This document shows, one piece after another, positions 7,605-15,707 of a stretch of DNA of 64,000 nt; within the stretch, counting starts at the first letter, position 1; each line of letters opens with the position of its first letter. The stretch is from Microbacterium sp. APC 3901 (GTDB taxonomy: Bacteria > Actinomycetota > Actinomycetes > Actinomycetales > Microbacteriaceae): positions 62,001 through 126,000 of the forward strand of contig NZ_JASDCU010000010.1 of the NCBI RefSeq assembly GCF_030407765.1. Reading direction: 5' to 3'. Position numbers and translations under genes: made by a program. The notes beneath the pieces were generated by a model. That model was not told the DNA's origin. It made no database searches and was given only the letters and a program-made list of their open reading frames with translations.

Positions 7605-8277
7605 CAGTGGCCGCCTGACGCAGCCACCGTTCGACGCCGGCGATGTGCGCGGTGGCGAGCGAGGTGGCGAGACCGGAGTCGTGTCGCGCGATCGCCTCGG
7701 CGATGGCCCGGTGCTCAGAGAGCGTGCGCTCGACGGCGCCGCCCTCGGTGAGCCCCCGCCACACACGGGCGCGCACGGTCTGGCTGCTCAGATGCTCGAT
7801 GAGGCTGGCGAGATAGGCGTTGCCTGCCATGCCGACGATCTCGCGGTGGAAGCGGATGTCGTGCTCGACCAGCTCTTCGATGCTGACGGTCGGATCGATG
7901 GACTCGACCTCGCGCTCGAGGCCGGCGATCGCCTCGTCGGTGCCGAGGGTGGCCGCGAGGCCGGTCGCCTGAGACTCCAGCATCCGTCGCACCGCGAAGA
8001 TCTCGAGCATCGAGTCGTCGTCGTGCATGTCGACCACGAAAGAGATCGCCTCGAGCAGCAGGTGGGGTTCGAGGCTGGTGACGTAGGTGCCGTCGCCGCG
8101 GCGCACATCGAGCACCCGGATCACCTCGAGGGCCTTCACCGCCTCGCGCATCGAGTTGCGCGACAGGCCGAGCCGCTCGGACAGCTCCTTCTCGGGAGGG
8201 AGCCGATCGCCGGGGGCGAGCTCGCCCGACACGATCATCGCCTTGATCTTCTCGATCGCGTCGTCAGTCACTGCCAT
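7600..8277 (-). CDS. GntR-family regulator, FadR/FCD type
   Basis: A 225-residue protein with a winged helix (about 1-70) and an FCD effector domain (about 85-215) whose histidines ('HDIRFHREIVGMAGN' region) suggest a metal-carboxylate ligand. TAGGAT lies six bases before its ATG with no Shine-Dalgarno, so its mRNA is probably leaderless. It is divergent from the fuconolactonase gene by 46 bases and therefore the likely regulator of the L-fucose oxidation genes, with an acid such as fuconate or 2-keto-3-deoxyfuconate as plausible effector (inference). Confidence 0.85.
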   Translation of the reverse strand: MAVTDDAIEKIKAMIVSGELAPGDRLPPEKELSERLGLSRNSMREAVKALEVIRVLDVRRGDGTYVTSLEPHLLLEAISFVVDMHDDDSMLEIFAVRRMLESQATGLAATLGTDEAIAGLEREVESIDPTVSIEELVEHDIRFHREIVGMAGNAYLASLIEHLSSQTVRARVWRGLTEGGAVERTLSEHRAIAEAIARHDSGLATSLATAHIAGVERWLRQAATA

Positions 8278-8283
8278 GGCGTC

Positions 8284-8289
8284 ATCCTA
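8284..8289 (-). promoter_or_regulatory. -10 element of the FadR-type gene
   Basis: TAGGAT on the minus strand, six bases before the ATG at 8277, with no ribosome-binding site. It lies in the 46-base divergent gap before the fuconolactonase gene. Confidence 0.45.
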
Positions 8290-8323
8290 ACCATTCATCG
8301 GATGTCTGCGGCAGGATGGGGGC

Positions 8324-9304
8324 ATGCGCGTACTCGATTCGCACCTGCACCTCTGGGATCCCGAGCTTCTGCACTACACCTGGCTCGAAGGTCCGCTCGC
8401 CTGGCTGTTCGGTGAGACCGAGATCGAGCACGCGCGAATAGCGCGCGCGACCTCGGAGAGAGCGGTCTTCGTGCAGGCCGAGACCATCGAAGACGACTTC
8501 CTCGACGAGGTGCGCTGGGTGTCGAGTCTGGCTGCTCGCGTCGGGGTGGTCGGCATCGTCGCCGGAGCGCGCATCGACCGTGGCACCGACACCACGGCGC
8601 ACCTCGAGGGACTCGCGGCTGAGCCGCTCGTGGTCGGCGTGCGTCACAATCTGCAGATCGAACCGGACGGCCTCGCGGTCTCGGCAGCGTTCGTGACCGG
8701 TGCGCGAGAGGTCGCAGCCCGCGGATGGTCGTTCGACGCGTGCGTGCGCGCGGCGCAGCTTCCTGAGATCGCCCGCCTCGCCGGCGCCGTGCCCGAACTG
8801 CGGATCGTGCTCGATCACCTCGGCAAGCCGCAGGTCGGCACCGCGGATGCTCCGGTGGCACCGACCACGGAGTGGGTGCGCGACCTCGACGACCTCGCAC
8901 GGCATCCGAATGTCTGGTGCAAGCTGTCGGGGCTCCCGGCGGAGGCCGGAGGCGACTGGTCGGCTGAGCAGCTGCATCCGTTCCTCGATGCCGCGGCCGA
9001 CGGGTTCGGGGCCGGGCGACTGATGTGGGGCAGCGACTGGCCCGTCTCGGTCATCGGCCCCGCCGAAGCCGACGACCCGTACGCGAACGAAGACGGATCG
9101 CCGATGTACCAGCCCACGGCGCGCAGCCGATGGGCGGATGCCGTGAGCGCCTGGGCCGAGCGGCGCGGGCACGACGTCGATGCCATCATGTGGCGCAATG
9201 CCGAGGAGTTCTACCGCGTCGGCGCCAGGCCCCCGCATGAGGATGCGGGGGAGCAGCGGCCTCGGCGTGGGTTCCTGGGCTGGCTGCGGGGCGACCGCGA
9301 GTAG
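8324..9304 (+). CDS. Amidohydrolase, probable L-fuconolactonase
   Basis: A 326-residue TIM-barrel amidohydrolase of the Amidohydro_2 group. It begins with 'LDSHLHLWDP' (metal-binding HxH), has 'VLDHLGKPQ' in mid-barrel and 'MWGSDWPVS' near the end, which supplies the catalytic aspartate. These are the marks of lactonases acting on sugar-acid lactones. The neighbours (fuconate dehydratase, ketodeoxyfuconate dehydrogenase, diketo-acid hydrolase, aldose dehydrogenase) make L-fucono-lactone the likely substrate. The last 25 residues are charged and not part of the fold. Confidence 0.75.
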   Translation: MRVLDSHLHLWDPELLHYTWLEGPLAWLFGETEIEHARIARATSERAVFVQAETIEDDFLDEVRWVSSLAARVGVVGIVAGARIDRGTDTTAHLEGLAAEPLVVGVRHNLQIEPDGLAVSAAFVTGAREVAARGWSFDACVRAAQLPEIARLAGAVPELRIVLDHLGKPQVGTADAPVAPTTEWVRDLDDLARHPNVWCKLSGLPAEAGGDWSAEQLHPFLDAAADGFGAGRLMWGSDWPVSVIGPAEADDPYANEDGSPMYQPTARSRWADAVSAWAERRGHDVDAIMWRNAEEFYRVGARPPHEDAGEQRPRRGFLGWLRGDRE

Positions 9305-9312
9305 CCGCCGAC

Positions 9313-10071
9313 TCAGCTGCCGGCGGGGCGGAGGCGCAGCTGCGCCATGCCGCCGTCGACCTCGATGAACGTGCCGGTGGTCGACCCCGCGGCGGGGCTC
9401 ACCAGGTAGGCGACAGCTGCCGCGACCTCCTCGGGCGAGACGAGGCGGCCGTGTGGCTGGCGGGCTTCGAGAGCGGCACGCTCGGCGGCCGGGTCGGCGG
9501 CCGAGTCGAGCAGGCGTCCGACCCAGGGAGTGTCGGCCGTGCCGGGGTTCACGGCGTTGACGCGGATGCCGTCACGCAGGTGGTCCGCTGCCATCGCGCG
9601 CGTCAGAGCGGAGACGGCGCCCTTCGACGCGCTGTACAGAGCGCGCTGCGGCAGGCCGGTGGTCGAGGCGATGGATGCCGTGTTGCACACCGACGCACTC
9701 GGCGACCTCTTGAGCCAGGGCAGCGCCGCCGAGGTGACGCGGGCGATGCCGGTGACGTTGATCGAGAGCACTCGCGCCCACTCGTCATCGTCGTTCGCGC
9801 TGATGTCGCCCTGCGCGCCGACCCCGGCGTTGTTCACGACGATGTCGATGCGGCCGAACCTCTCGGCGACGGCGGCCACGGCAGCATCCACCGATGCCCG
9901 ATCCGACACATCGGCAGTGAACGCGGCCAACGCGGCATCCGCTCCCGAGGTGTCGCGGTCGAGCACCGCGATGTGCGCGCCGTCGGCATGCAACCGGGCT
10001 GCGATGGCGGCGCCGATGCCCGACGCTCCTCCGGTGACGATCGCGACGAGTCCGTCGAGTGCGCTGCTCAC
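9313..10071 (-). CDS. SDR, probable 2-keto-3-deoxy-L-fuconate dehydrogenase
   Basis: A classical short-chain dehydrogenase of about 252 residues: 'TGGASGIG' for NAD(P) binding, 'NNAG' on strand four, and the catalytic 'YSASK' pair. I take the GTG at 10071, which overlaps the preceding stop as GTGA and has GGGAGG seven bases before it; an ATG at 10086 is the alternative. Translationally coupled to the FAH-family hydrolase gene, it would oxidise the C4 hydroxyl of 2-keto-3-deoxy-L-fuconate. Substrate comes from context only. Confidence 0.75.
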   Translation of the reverse strand: MSSALDGLVAIVTGGASGIGAAIAARLHADGAHIAVLDRDTSGADAALAAFTADVSDRASVDAAVAAVAERFGRIDIVVNNAGVGAQGDISANDDDEWARVLSINVTGIARVTSAALPWLKRSPSASVCNTASIASTTGLPQRALYSASKGAVSALTRAMAADHLRDGIRVNAVNPGTADTPWVGRLLDSAADPAAERAALEARQPHGRLVSPEEVAAAVAYLVSPAAGSTTGTFIEVDGGMAQLRLRPAGS

Positions 10072-10928
10072 TTCTGTGCCTCCCATGCCACGAACTCCTG
10101 TCGCTGATGCCCGAGGCCTTCGATCTCGATCTCGACCACGTCGCCCGCCTTCAGATAGGGGAACTTTCCGCCGAACGCGACCCCCTGCGGGGTGCCGGTG
10201 AGGATCAGGTCGCCGGGCTCGAGCGTGACGTACTGCGACAGGTGGTGCACGATCACCCGCACGTCGAAGATCATGTCGTCGGTGTTCGAGTCCTGCCGCG
10301 CTTCGCCGTTGACCCAGCTGCGCAGCTGCAGGTGGTCGACATCGACCTCGTCGGGGGTGACCAGCCACGGGCCGGTCGGGTTGAAGCCGGGGGCGATCTT
10401 GCCCTTCGACCACTGCCCACCCGAGACCTCCATCTGGAAGGCGCGCTCCGAGACGTCGTTCGCGGTGACGTAGCCGGCGATGTGCGCGTCGGCGTCCTCC
10501 GGCGAGTCGAGGTAGGCGGCGCGGGCGCCGATGACGATGCCGAGCTCGACCTCCCAGTCGGTCTTCTCGCTGCCGCGGGGGATCGTCACGGCATCGTTCG
10601 GGCCGACGACCGTGTTGGGCGTCTTCAGGAACATGATCGGCACGGTCGGGGGCTCGGAGCCCGACTCGCGGGCGTGGGCGGCGTAGTTCTGACCGATGCA
10701 GATGACGGCGCTCGGGCGTGCGATCGGTGCGCCGATGCGCATCGCTGCAGCGTCCTCGAGCACGGGCAGCTCGTCGGCGGCGCGGGCGGTGTCGACACGC
10801 GCGCGGAAGTCGGAGGCCAGAAAGTCACCGTCCACATCGGATGTCACCGACCTCAGATCGAGGTAGCGGTCGCCCTCGACGAGGACGGGGATCTCGGCGC
10901 CTGGGGTGCCTAGCCGTGCGAACTTCAT
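10068..10928 (-). CDS. FAH-family hydrolase, probable 2,4-diketo-3-deoxy-L-fuconate hydrolase
   Basis: A 286-residue fumarylacetoacetate-hydrolase-fold protein. Family motifs seen are 'CIGQNYAAHA', the metal-binding 'DWEVELGIVIGARA' (about 163-176) and 'VSERAFQMEVSGGQWSKGK'. Relatives split C-C bonds of diketo acids; here the product would be pyruvate and L-lactate. The ATG at 10928 has AGGAGA just before it. First gene of the two-gene minus-strand unit, divergent from the dehydratase at 11063. Confidence 0.75.
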   Translation of the reverse strand: MKFARLGTPGAEIPVLVEGDRYLDLRSVTSDVDGDFLASDFRARVDTARAADELPVLEDAAAMRIGAPIARPSAVICIGQNYAAHARESGSEPPTVPIMFLKTPNTVVGPNDAVTIPRGSEKTDWEVELGIVIGARAAYLDSPEDADAHIAGYVTANDVSERAFQMEVSGGQWSKGKIAPGFNPTGPWLVTPDEVDVDHLQLRSWVNGEARQDSNTDDMIFDVRVIVHHLSQYVTLEPGDLILTGTPQGVAFGGKFPYLKAGDVVEIEIEGLGHQRQEFVAWEAQK

Positions 10929-10987
10929 GTCTCTCCTGATCACTGAGGATTCCGTGGTGCGGGGGCGCGCCGGGAAGGCCCGTCTCG

Positions 10988-11017
10988 TTGACAGTATAGA
11001 CATCGGATGTTTACACT
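10988..11017 (+). promoter_or_regulatory. Promoter of the fuconate dehydratase operon with internal palindrome
   Basis: TTGACA (10988-10993) and TACACT (11012-11017) are 18 bases apart. The spacer holds the near-perfect palindrome TAGACATCGGATGTTTA (10997-11013) and also GTATAGAC, which fits the HutC consensus GTNTANAC. Either could be a repressor site; the FadR-type gene at 7600 is the nearest candidate regulator. Confidence 0.55.
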
Positions 11018-11062
11018 CCAAGAGATCTGCACGAATCCCCACCCCGTGCACGAGAGGACCCC

Positions 11063-12358
11063 GTGAGCCGCATCGTCGCCCTCGACACGACCGACATCCG
11101 CTTCCCCACGTCGCTGAGTCTGGACGGATCGGATGCCATGAACCCAGACCCCGACTACTCGGCCGCGTACGTGATCGTGCGCACGGATGCGGAGGATGGC
11201 ATCGACGGCCACGCCTTCGTCTTCACCATCGGCCGCGGCAACGACGTGCAGGTCGCGGCGATCGACGCGCTCGCCGGGCACCTCGTGGGCCGCGAGATCG
11301 AACCGCTGCTCGACGACATGGGCACGACGTTCCGCGACATCATCGGCGACTCGCAGCTGCGCTGGCTCGGCCCCGAGAAGGGCGTCATGCACATGGCGAT
11401 CGGCGCCGTCATCAACGCGCTGTGGGACATCAAGGCGAAGCGCGCCGGCCTGCCGCTCTGGCAGCTCCTCGCCCGCATGACGCCCGAGGAGATCGTCGAT
11501 CTCGTCGACTTCCGCTACCTCACGAATGCGCTCACACCGGAGGATGCCCTCGAGATCCTGCGCGCCGCCGAACCCGGCCGCGTCGAGCGCGAGCGGGAGC
11601 TGCTCGCCACCGGGTACCCGGGGTACACGACGAGTCCGGGGTGGCTCGGCTACTCGGACGAGAAGCTCGAGCGCCTCGCCCGCGAGGCGATGGCCGACGG
11701 CTTCACCCAGATCAAGCTCAAGGTGGGGGCCGACCTCGACGACGACATCCGCCGGTTCCGCAAGGCGCGCGAGGTGTGCGGGCCCGACTTCCCGATCGCG
11801 ATCGACGCGAACCAGCGGTGGGAGGTGTCGGAGGCGATCGAGTGGATAGGCGCGCTCGCCGAGTTCCACCCCGCCTGGATCGAGGAGCCCACGAGTCCCG
11901 ACGACGTGCTCGGTCACGCCGAGATCGCCAGGGGAGTGGCGCCCATCCGCGTCGCGACCGGTGAGCACGCGCAGAACCGCGTCATCTTCAAGCAGCTGCT
12001 GCAGGCCGAGGCCATCTCGGTCATGCAGATCGACGCGGTGCGAGTCGCCGGCGTCAACGAGAACATCGCCAATCTGCTGCTCGCCGCGAAGTTCGGGGTG
12101 CCCGTGTGCCCGCACGCCGGCGGAGTGGGGCTGTGCGAGGCCGTGCAGCACCTGTCGATGTTCGACTTCGTCGCCGTCACGGGGACGCGTGAGGGGCGCA
12201 TGATCGAGTTCGTCGATCACCTGCACGAGCACTTCGTGATCCCCACCGACATCCAGGGCGGCTCGTACATGGCGCCGACCGTGCCGGGCTCCGGCATGGA
12301 GATGAAGGCAGACAGCATCGCCGCCTACGAGTGGAAGGGACAGCATGTCGTCGCGTGA
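11063..12358 (+). CDS. L-fuconate dehydratase
   Basis: A 431-residue enolase-superfamily enzyme that removes water from L-fuconate to give 2-keto-3-deoxy-L-fuconate. The length and sequence follow the fuconate dehydratase branch: '[12 protein letters not shown]' with the catalytic lysine pair, metal-binding acids in 'AIDANQRW', '[10 protein letters not shown]' and 'ATGEHAQN', and the histidine base in '[13 protein letters not shown]'. The start is GTG with GAGAGGA before it. Its stop overlaps the next gene by 14 bases. Confidence 0.9.
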   Translation: MSRIVALDTTDIRFPTSLSLDGSDAMNPDPDYSAAYVIVRTDAEDGIDGHAFVFTIGRGNDVQVAAIDALAGHLVGREIEPLLDDMGTTFRDIIGDSQLRWLGPEKGVMHMAIGAVINALWDIKAKRAGLPLWQLLARMTPEEIVDLVDFRYLTNALTPEDALEILRAAEPGRVERERELLATGYPGYTTSPGWLGYSDEKLERLAREAMADGFTQIKLKVGADLDDDIRRFRKAREVCGPDFPIAIDANQRWEVSEAIEWIGALAEFHPAWIEEPTSPDDVLGHAEIARGVAPIRVATGEHAQNRVIFKQLLQAEAISVMQIDAVRVAGVNENIANLLLAAKFGVPVCPHAGGVGLCEAVQHLSMFDFVAVTGTREGRMIEFVDHLHEHFVIPTDIQGGSYMAPTVPGSGMEMKADSIAAYEWKGQHVVA

Positions 12359-13310
12359 CTCGCTGACGGTTCCCGCGCTCGGATACGGGGCGGCGAACGT
12401 CGGCAACCTGTTCCGTGCGCTCAGCGACGACGAGTCATGGGCGATCCTGGAGGCGGCGTGGGACAGCGGCATCCGCTACTTCGACACGGCTCCGCACTAC
12501 GGGCTGGGGCTCTCGGAGCGGCGCCTCGGCGCGTTCCTGCAGACCAAGCCGCGTGATGAGTACGTGCTGTCGACGAAGGTCGGCCGACTGCTGCGGCCGA
12601 ACCCCGACCATGACGGCGGCCTCGACACCGCGAACGACTTCCACGTGCCCGACGACCTGCAGCGGGTGTGGGACTTCTCGGCCGCAGGGATTCGCAGAAG
12701 CCTCGACGAGTCGCGCGAGCGGCTCGGCATCGAGAGCATCGATCTGCTCTACCTGCACGACCCCGAGCGGCACGACCTCGACCTCGCCCTCGCCGAGGCG
12801 CTGCCCGCGCTCGAGCAGCTGCGCTCCGACCGACAGGTGTCGGCGATCGGGATCGGCTCGATGGTGTCGGACGCGCTCGCCGCATCCGTGCGTTCGGCCG
12901 ACCTCGACCTGGTCATGGTCGCGGGGCGCTACACGCTGCTCGAGCAGCCGGCCGCGGCAGACGTGCTGCCCGCCTGCCGCGAGACGGGGACCGGCATCGT
13001 GGCGGCATCCGTGTTCAATTCGGGCCTTCTGGCTTCGAGCGAACCCCGCCGCGACGGCCGTTACGAGTACGGGCAGCTGCCGGACGAGCTCTGGGAACGG
13101 CTGCTGCGCATAGCGCGCGTGTGCGCCGACCACGACGTGCCGCTGCCCGCGGCCGCCATCCAGTTCCCGCTGCAGTCCGACGTCGTGCGGTCGGTGGTCG
13201 TCGGGGGTAGCCGCCCGGCGCAGCTGCGGCAGAACGCGGAGTATGCGGCGCTGACGACTCCGGGGGCGCTGTGGGCTGAGCTCGCCGCAGAAGGGCTGAT
13301 TGCCGCCTGA
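12345..13310 (+). CDS. Aldo/keto reductase, probable L-fucose 1-dehydrogenase
   Basis: A 321-residue AKR-family protein resembling D-threo-aldose/L-fucose dehydrogenases. '[21 protein letters not shown]' contains the catalytic aspartate and tyrosine, '[10 protein letters not shown]' the lysine, and the C-terminal '[14 protein letters not shown]' binds the nucleotide. It would oxidise L-fucose to L-fucono-lactone, the first step of the pathway completed by its neighbours. It overlaps the dehydratase gene by 14 bases, so the two are co-translated. Confidence 0.8.
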   Translation: MSSRDSLTVPALGYGAANVGNLFRALSDDESWAILEAAWDSGIRYFDTAPHYGLGLSERRLGAFLQTKPRDEYVLSTKVGRLLRPNPDHDGGLDTANDFHVPDDLQRVWDFSAAGIRRSLDESRERLGIESIDLLYLHDPERHDLDLALAEALPALEQLRSDRQVSAIGIGSMVSDALAASVRSADLDLVMVAGRYTLLEQPAAADVLPACRETGTGIVAASVFNSGLLASSEPRRDGRYEYGQLPDELWERLLRIARVCADHDVPLPAAAIQFPLQSDVVRSVVVGGSRPAQLRQNAEYAALTTPGALWAELAAEGLIAA

Positions 13311-13324
13311 GGCAGGTCGTTGCC

Positions 13325-13409
13325 GTTCGCAACTCAGGAAGATCCGTCGGCGGAGGCGGTTCTCGGCCCCGAGCCAGCGCCTCAGTGCCGCTGTTCCTGA
13401 GTTGCGAAC
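13325..13409. repeat. Intergenic element with terminal inverted repeats, copy 2
   Basis: GTTCGCAACTCAGGAA (13325-13340) is matched perfectly by TTCCTGAGTTGCGAAC (13394-13409), leaving a 53-base core. It lies between the convergent aldo/keto reductase and LacI genes. The ends match the elements at 2475 and 59664. Confidence 0.7.
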
Positions 13410-13434
13410 AGTGTGAAGACCCCAGGGTCGGGAT

Positions 13435-14436
13435 TCAGCGGCCGACGGTCGACTCGCGGATCACGAGCTCGGCGGCGAACGGCGTCGGCGCGGGGAGCTC
13501 TGCCGTGGGATCGGAGAGCTGCCGGATCAGAGCGCCGCCCGCAGCGCGGCCGATCTCGTATCCGGGCTGACGCACGCTCGTCAACGGCACGACGCTCTGA
13601 TGCGCCTGCGCCACGTCGTCGAATCCGACCAGCGCGATCTCCTCGGGCACGCGGATGCCATGACGCAGCAGCTGGGTCATCACGCCGATCGCCACCATGT
13701 CGTTCGCCGCGAAGATCGCGTCGGGCCGCTCCGCTGCCGGGAGTGCGAGGATGCGTTCGGCGACCTCGAGGCCATCCTCTGTCGTGAGATGCGGCACGTC
13801 GAGCACATCCACCGCAGCATCCGAGCCGATGACGGCATCGCGCAGACCCCGCAGCCGGTCGTTCGACTGACTGACGCTCGGCGACCCGAGGAACAGGATG
13901 CGGCGGCGTCCGATCGACAGCAGGTGCTCGCCCGCCAGGCGACCGCCTCCGCGATCGTCGAAGAGGACAGAGCCGACGGTCGGGGAGTCGGGGATGGGGC
14001 CGACCACGACCGAGCGGATGCCGCGGTCGGCGAGCTGTTCGAGCCGAGGCACGACGTCTTCGAGCGGATAGATCACGATGCCCTGCACGCGGTGCGCCTC
14101 GAACATGTCGATGTTGCGGCGCTCGATGCCGGCGTCGCGGTTGCTGTTGCTGAAGAACAGCGACCAGCCTTCTTCGCGGGCGACGTCTTCGACGCCGCGG
14201 GAGAGCTCATGGAAGTACGGCAGCCACGCGTCGAGCAGGATCAGTGCGAGCGCCTTGCTCGACCCCGCCCGCAGCTGCCGTGCCGACTCGTTGGGCACAT
14301 AGCCGAGCCGTTCGATCGCATCTCTGACCCTGGCGGCGCTGGACTCGCCGAGCACATGGGGGTGGTTGAGGTAGTTCGAGACGGTCGAGGAGGAGACCCC
14401 GGCGAGTGCGGCGACGTCTTTGACGCTGGCTGGCAT
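13435..14436 (-). CDS. LacI-family regulator of the sugar epimerase gene
   Basis: A 333-residue LacI/GalR repressor: helix-turn-helix 'VKDVAALAGVSSSTVSNYLN' at the N-terminus, hinge near 45-60, and a periplasmic-binding-protein-like sugar domain. Recognition-helix residues are Ser-Ser. It is divergent from the epimerase at 14651, and two perfect TTGGCACGTGCCAA palindromes lie between them, which it almost certainly binds. The ATG at 14436 is chosen from the domain start and the purine-rich AGGGA before it. Confidence 0.85.
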   Translation of the reverse strand: MPASVKDVAALAGVSSSTVSNYLNHPHVLGESSAARVRDAIERLGYVPNESARQLRAGSSKALALILLDAWLPYFHELSRGVEDVAREEGWSLFFSNSNRDAGIERRNIDMFEAHRVQGIVIYPLEDVVPRLEQLADRGIRSVVVGPIPDSPTVGSVLFDDRGGGRLAGEHLLSIGRRRILFLGSPSVSQSNDRLRGLRDAVIGSDAAVDVLDVPHLTTEDGLEVAERILALPAAERPDAIFAANDMVAIGVMTQLLRHGIRVPEEIALVGFDDVAQAHQSVVPLTSVRQPGYEIGRAAGGALIRQLSDPTAELPAPTPFAAELVIRESTVGR

Positions 14437-14525
14437 GAAGCTCCCTGTCGATGATGCCTGCGCGCGAATGCGCGAGTGGGGCTGCGCGCCCGCGCGACGC
14501 TGGCGAGTCCAGAGTAGTCGAGCAA

Positions 14526-14606
14526 TTGGCACGTGCCAAGAAAGTTCTTGACAGGTCTGTACGACCCCGCGTACCGTGACCTGAACGCGGACTTGGCACG
14601 TGCCAA
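14526..14606. promoter_or_regulatory. LacI operators flanking a promoter
   Basis: The perfect 14-base palindrome TTGGCACGTGCCAA occurs at 14526-14539 and 14593-14606, 67 bases apart. Between them TTGACA (14548-14553) and TACCGT (14572-14577) form a plus-strand promoter with an 18-base spacer, so two bound dimers could loop the promoter closed. Confidence 0.75.
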
Positions 14607-14650
14607 ATTCCAGAGGCGATGGTGCCCCACACCCGTCTCCGAGAGGTCTC

Positions 14651-15520
14651 ATGAACATCGGATGCCACGGGCTCGTCTGGACCGGACACTTCGATGCCGA
14701 CGGCATCCGACTGTCGGTCGAGAAGACGAAGGCGGCCGGGTTCGATCTGATCGAGTTCCCGCTCATGGATCCGTTCTCGTTCGACGTCGCCGCAGCCCGG
14801 GAGGCGCTCGAAGAGCACGACCTCGCCGTGAGCGCATCGCTCGGCCTCTCGGGAGCCACCGATGTGACCAGTTCAGACCCCGCAGTCGTCGCGGCGGGGG
14901 AGTCGCTGCTGGTCAAGGCGGTCGACGTGCTCGCAGATCTCGGCGGGCAGCACTTCTGCGGAGTGATCTACAGCGCGATGCAGAAGTACATGGACCCTGT
15001 GACGGCCGAGGGGCTCGAGAGCAGCCGCCGCACGATCGCCCGCGTCGCCGACCACGCCGCCGAGCGCGGGATCTCGGTCTCGCTCGAGGTCGTCAATCGC
15101 TACGAGACCAACGTTCTCAACACCGCGCGGCAGGCGCTGGCCTACCTCGCCGAAGTCGATCGACCGAACCTCGGCATCCATCTCGACACGTACCACATGA
15201 ACATCGAGGAGTCGGATATGTTCGCGCCGGTCCTCGACGCCGCACCGGCTCTCCGCTATGTGCACATCGGAGAGAGTCACCGCGGCTACCTCGGCACCGG
15301 AACCGTCGACTTCGACACCTTCTTCAAGGCGCTGGGGCGCATCGGCTATGACGGTCCGATCGTGTTCGAGTCGTTCTCGTCGGCGGTGGTGGCGCCCGAT
15401 CTCAGCCGGATGCTCGGCATCTGGCGCAACCTCTGGACCGACAACGCCGAACTCGGAGCGCATGCCAACGCCTACATCCGCGACAAGCTCGTCGCGGTGG
15501 ACTCGATCAGGCTGCACTGA
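14651..15520 (+). CDS. Sugar 3-epimerase, D-allulose/D-tagatose epimerase family
   Basis: A 289-residue TIM-barrel protein of the AP_endonuc_2 family. The metal and catalytic residues of ketose 3-epimerases are all present: Glu in 'SLEVVNRYE', Asp in 'GIHLDTYHMNIEE', His in 'YVHIGESHRGYLGTG', Glu in 'IVFESFSS'. It would interconvert ketoses at C3. It is under its own LacI operators and lies just upstream of the RbsACB-like importer. The true substrate may differ from allulose. Confidence 0.8.
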   Translation: MNIGCHGLVWTGHFDADGIRLSVEKTKAAGFDLIEFPLMDPFSFDVAAAREALEEHDLAVSASLGLSGATDVTSSDPAVVAAGESLLVKAVDVLADLGGQHFCGVIYSAMQKYMDPVTAEGLESSRRTIARVADHAAERGISVSLEVVNRYETNVLNTARQALAYLAEVDRPNLGIHLDTYHMNIEESDMFAPVLDAAPALRYVHIGESHRGYLGTGTVDFDTFFKALGRIGYDGPIVFESFSSAVVAPDLSRMLGIWRNLWTDNAELGAHANAYIRDKLVAVDSIRLH

Positions 15521-15555
15521 CGCAGACAGCCCACGAGACATCGCGACCTGTTGTG

Positions 15556-15602
15556 AACTTGTTATTACAGGTCTTCCCATCCGCAGAAGTCTTAGTTACA
15601 TT
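15556..15602 (+). promoter_or_regulatory. HutC-type operator and weak promoter of the importer
   Basis: AACTTGTTATTACAGGTC (15556-15573) has the same TGT-N4-ACA core and flanks as the sites before the transaldolase and before the operon at 24716. Downstream, TTCCCA (15574-15579) and TACATT (15597-15602) are 17 bases apart, so the site would sit just upstream of the -35 box. The promoter call is weak; the operator call is better supported. Confidence 0.55.
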
Positions 15603-15707
15603 TAGATACAACTTGCGCAGGGCGGGGCGCAGGACGCAGAATTGATCCGATGTTTCCAGTCCCGACTGGAATATCGCATGACGACCTTCAAGGAAGCAGG
15701 TGAGCAC

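Noticed and set aside
10940..12472. Long minus-strand open frames opposite fuconate dehydratase, and similar ones opposite the ABC and LacI genes
   Set aside because: Their products are low-complexity His/Arg/Asp/Gly-rich sequences typical of the antisense of high-GC genes, with no start signals or family motifs.
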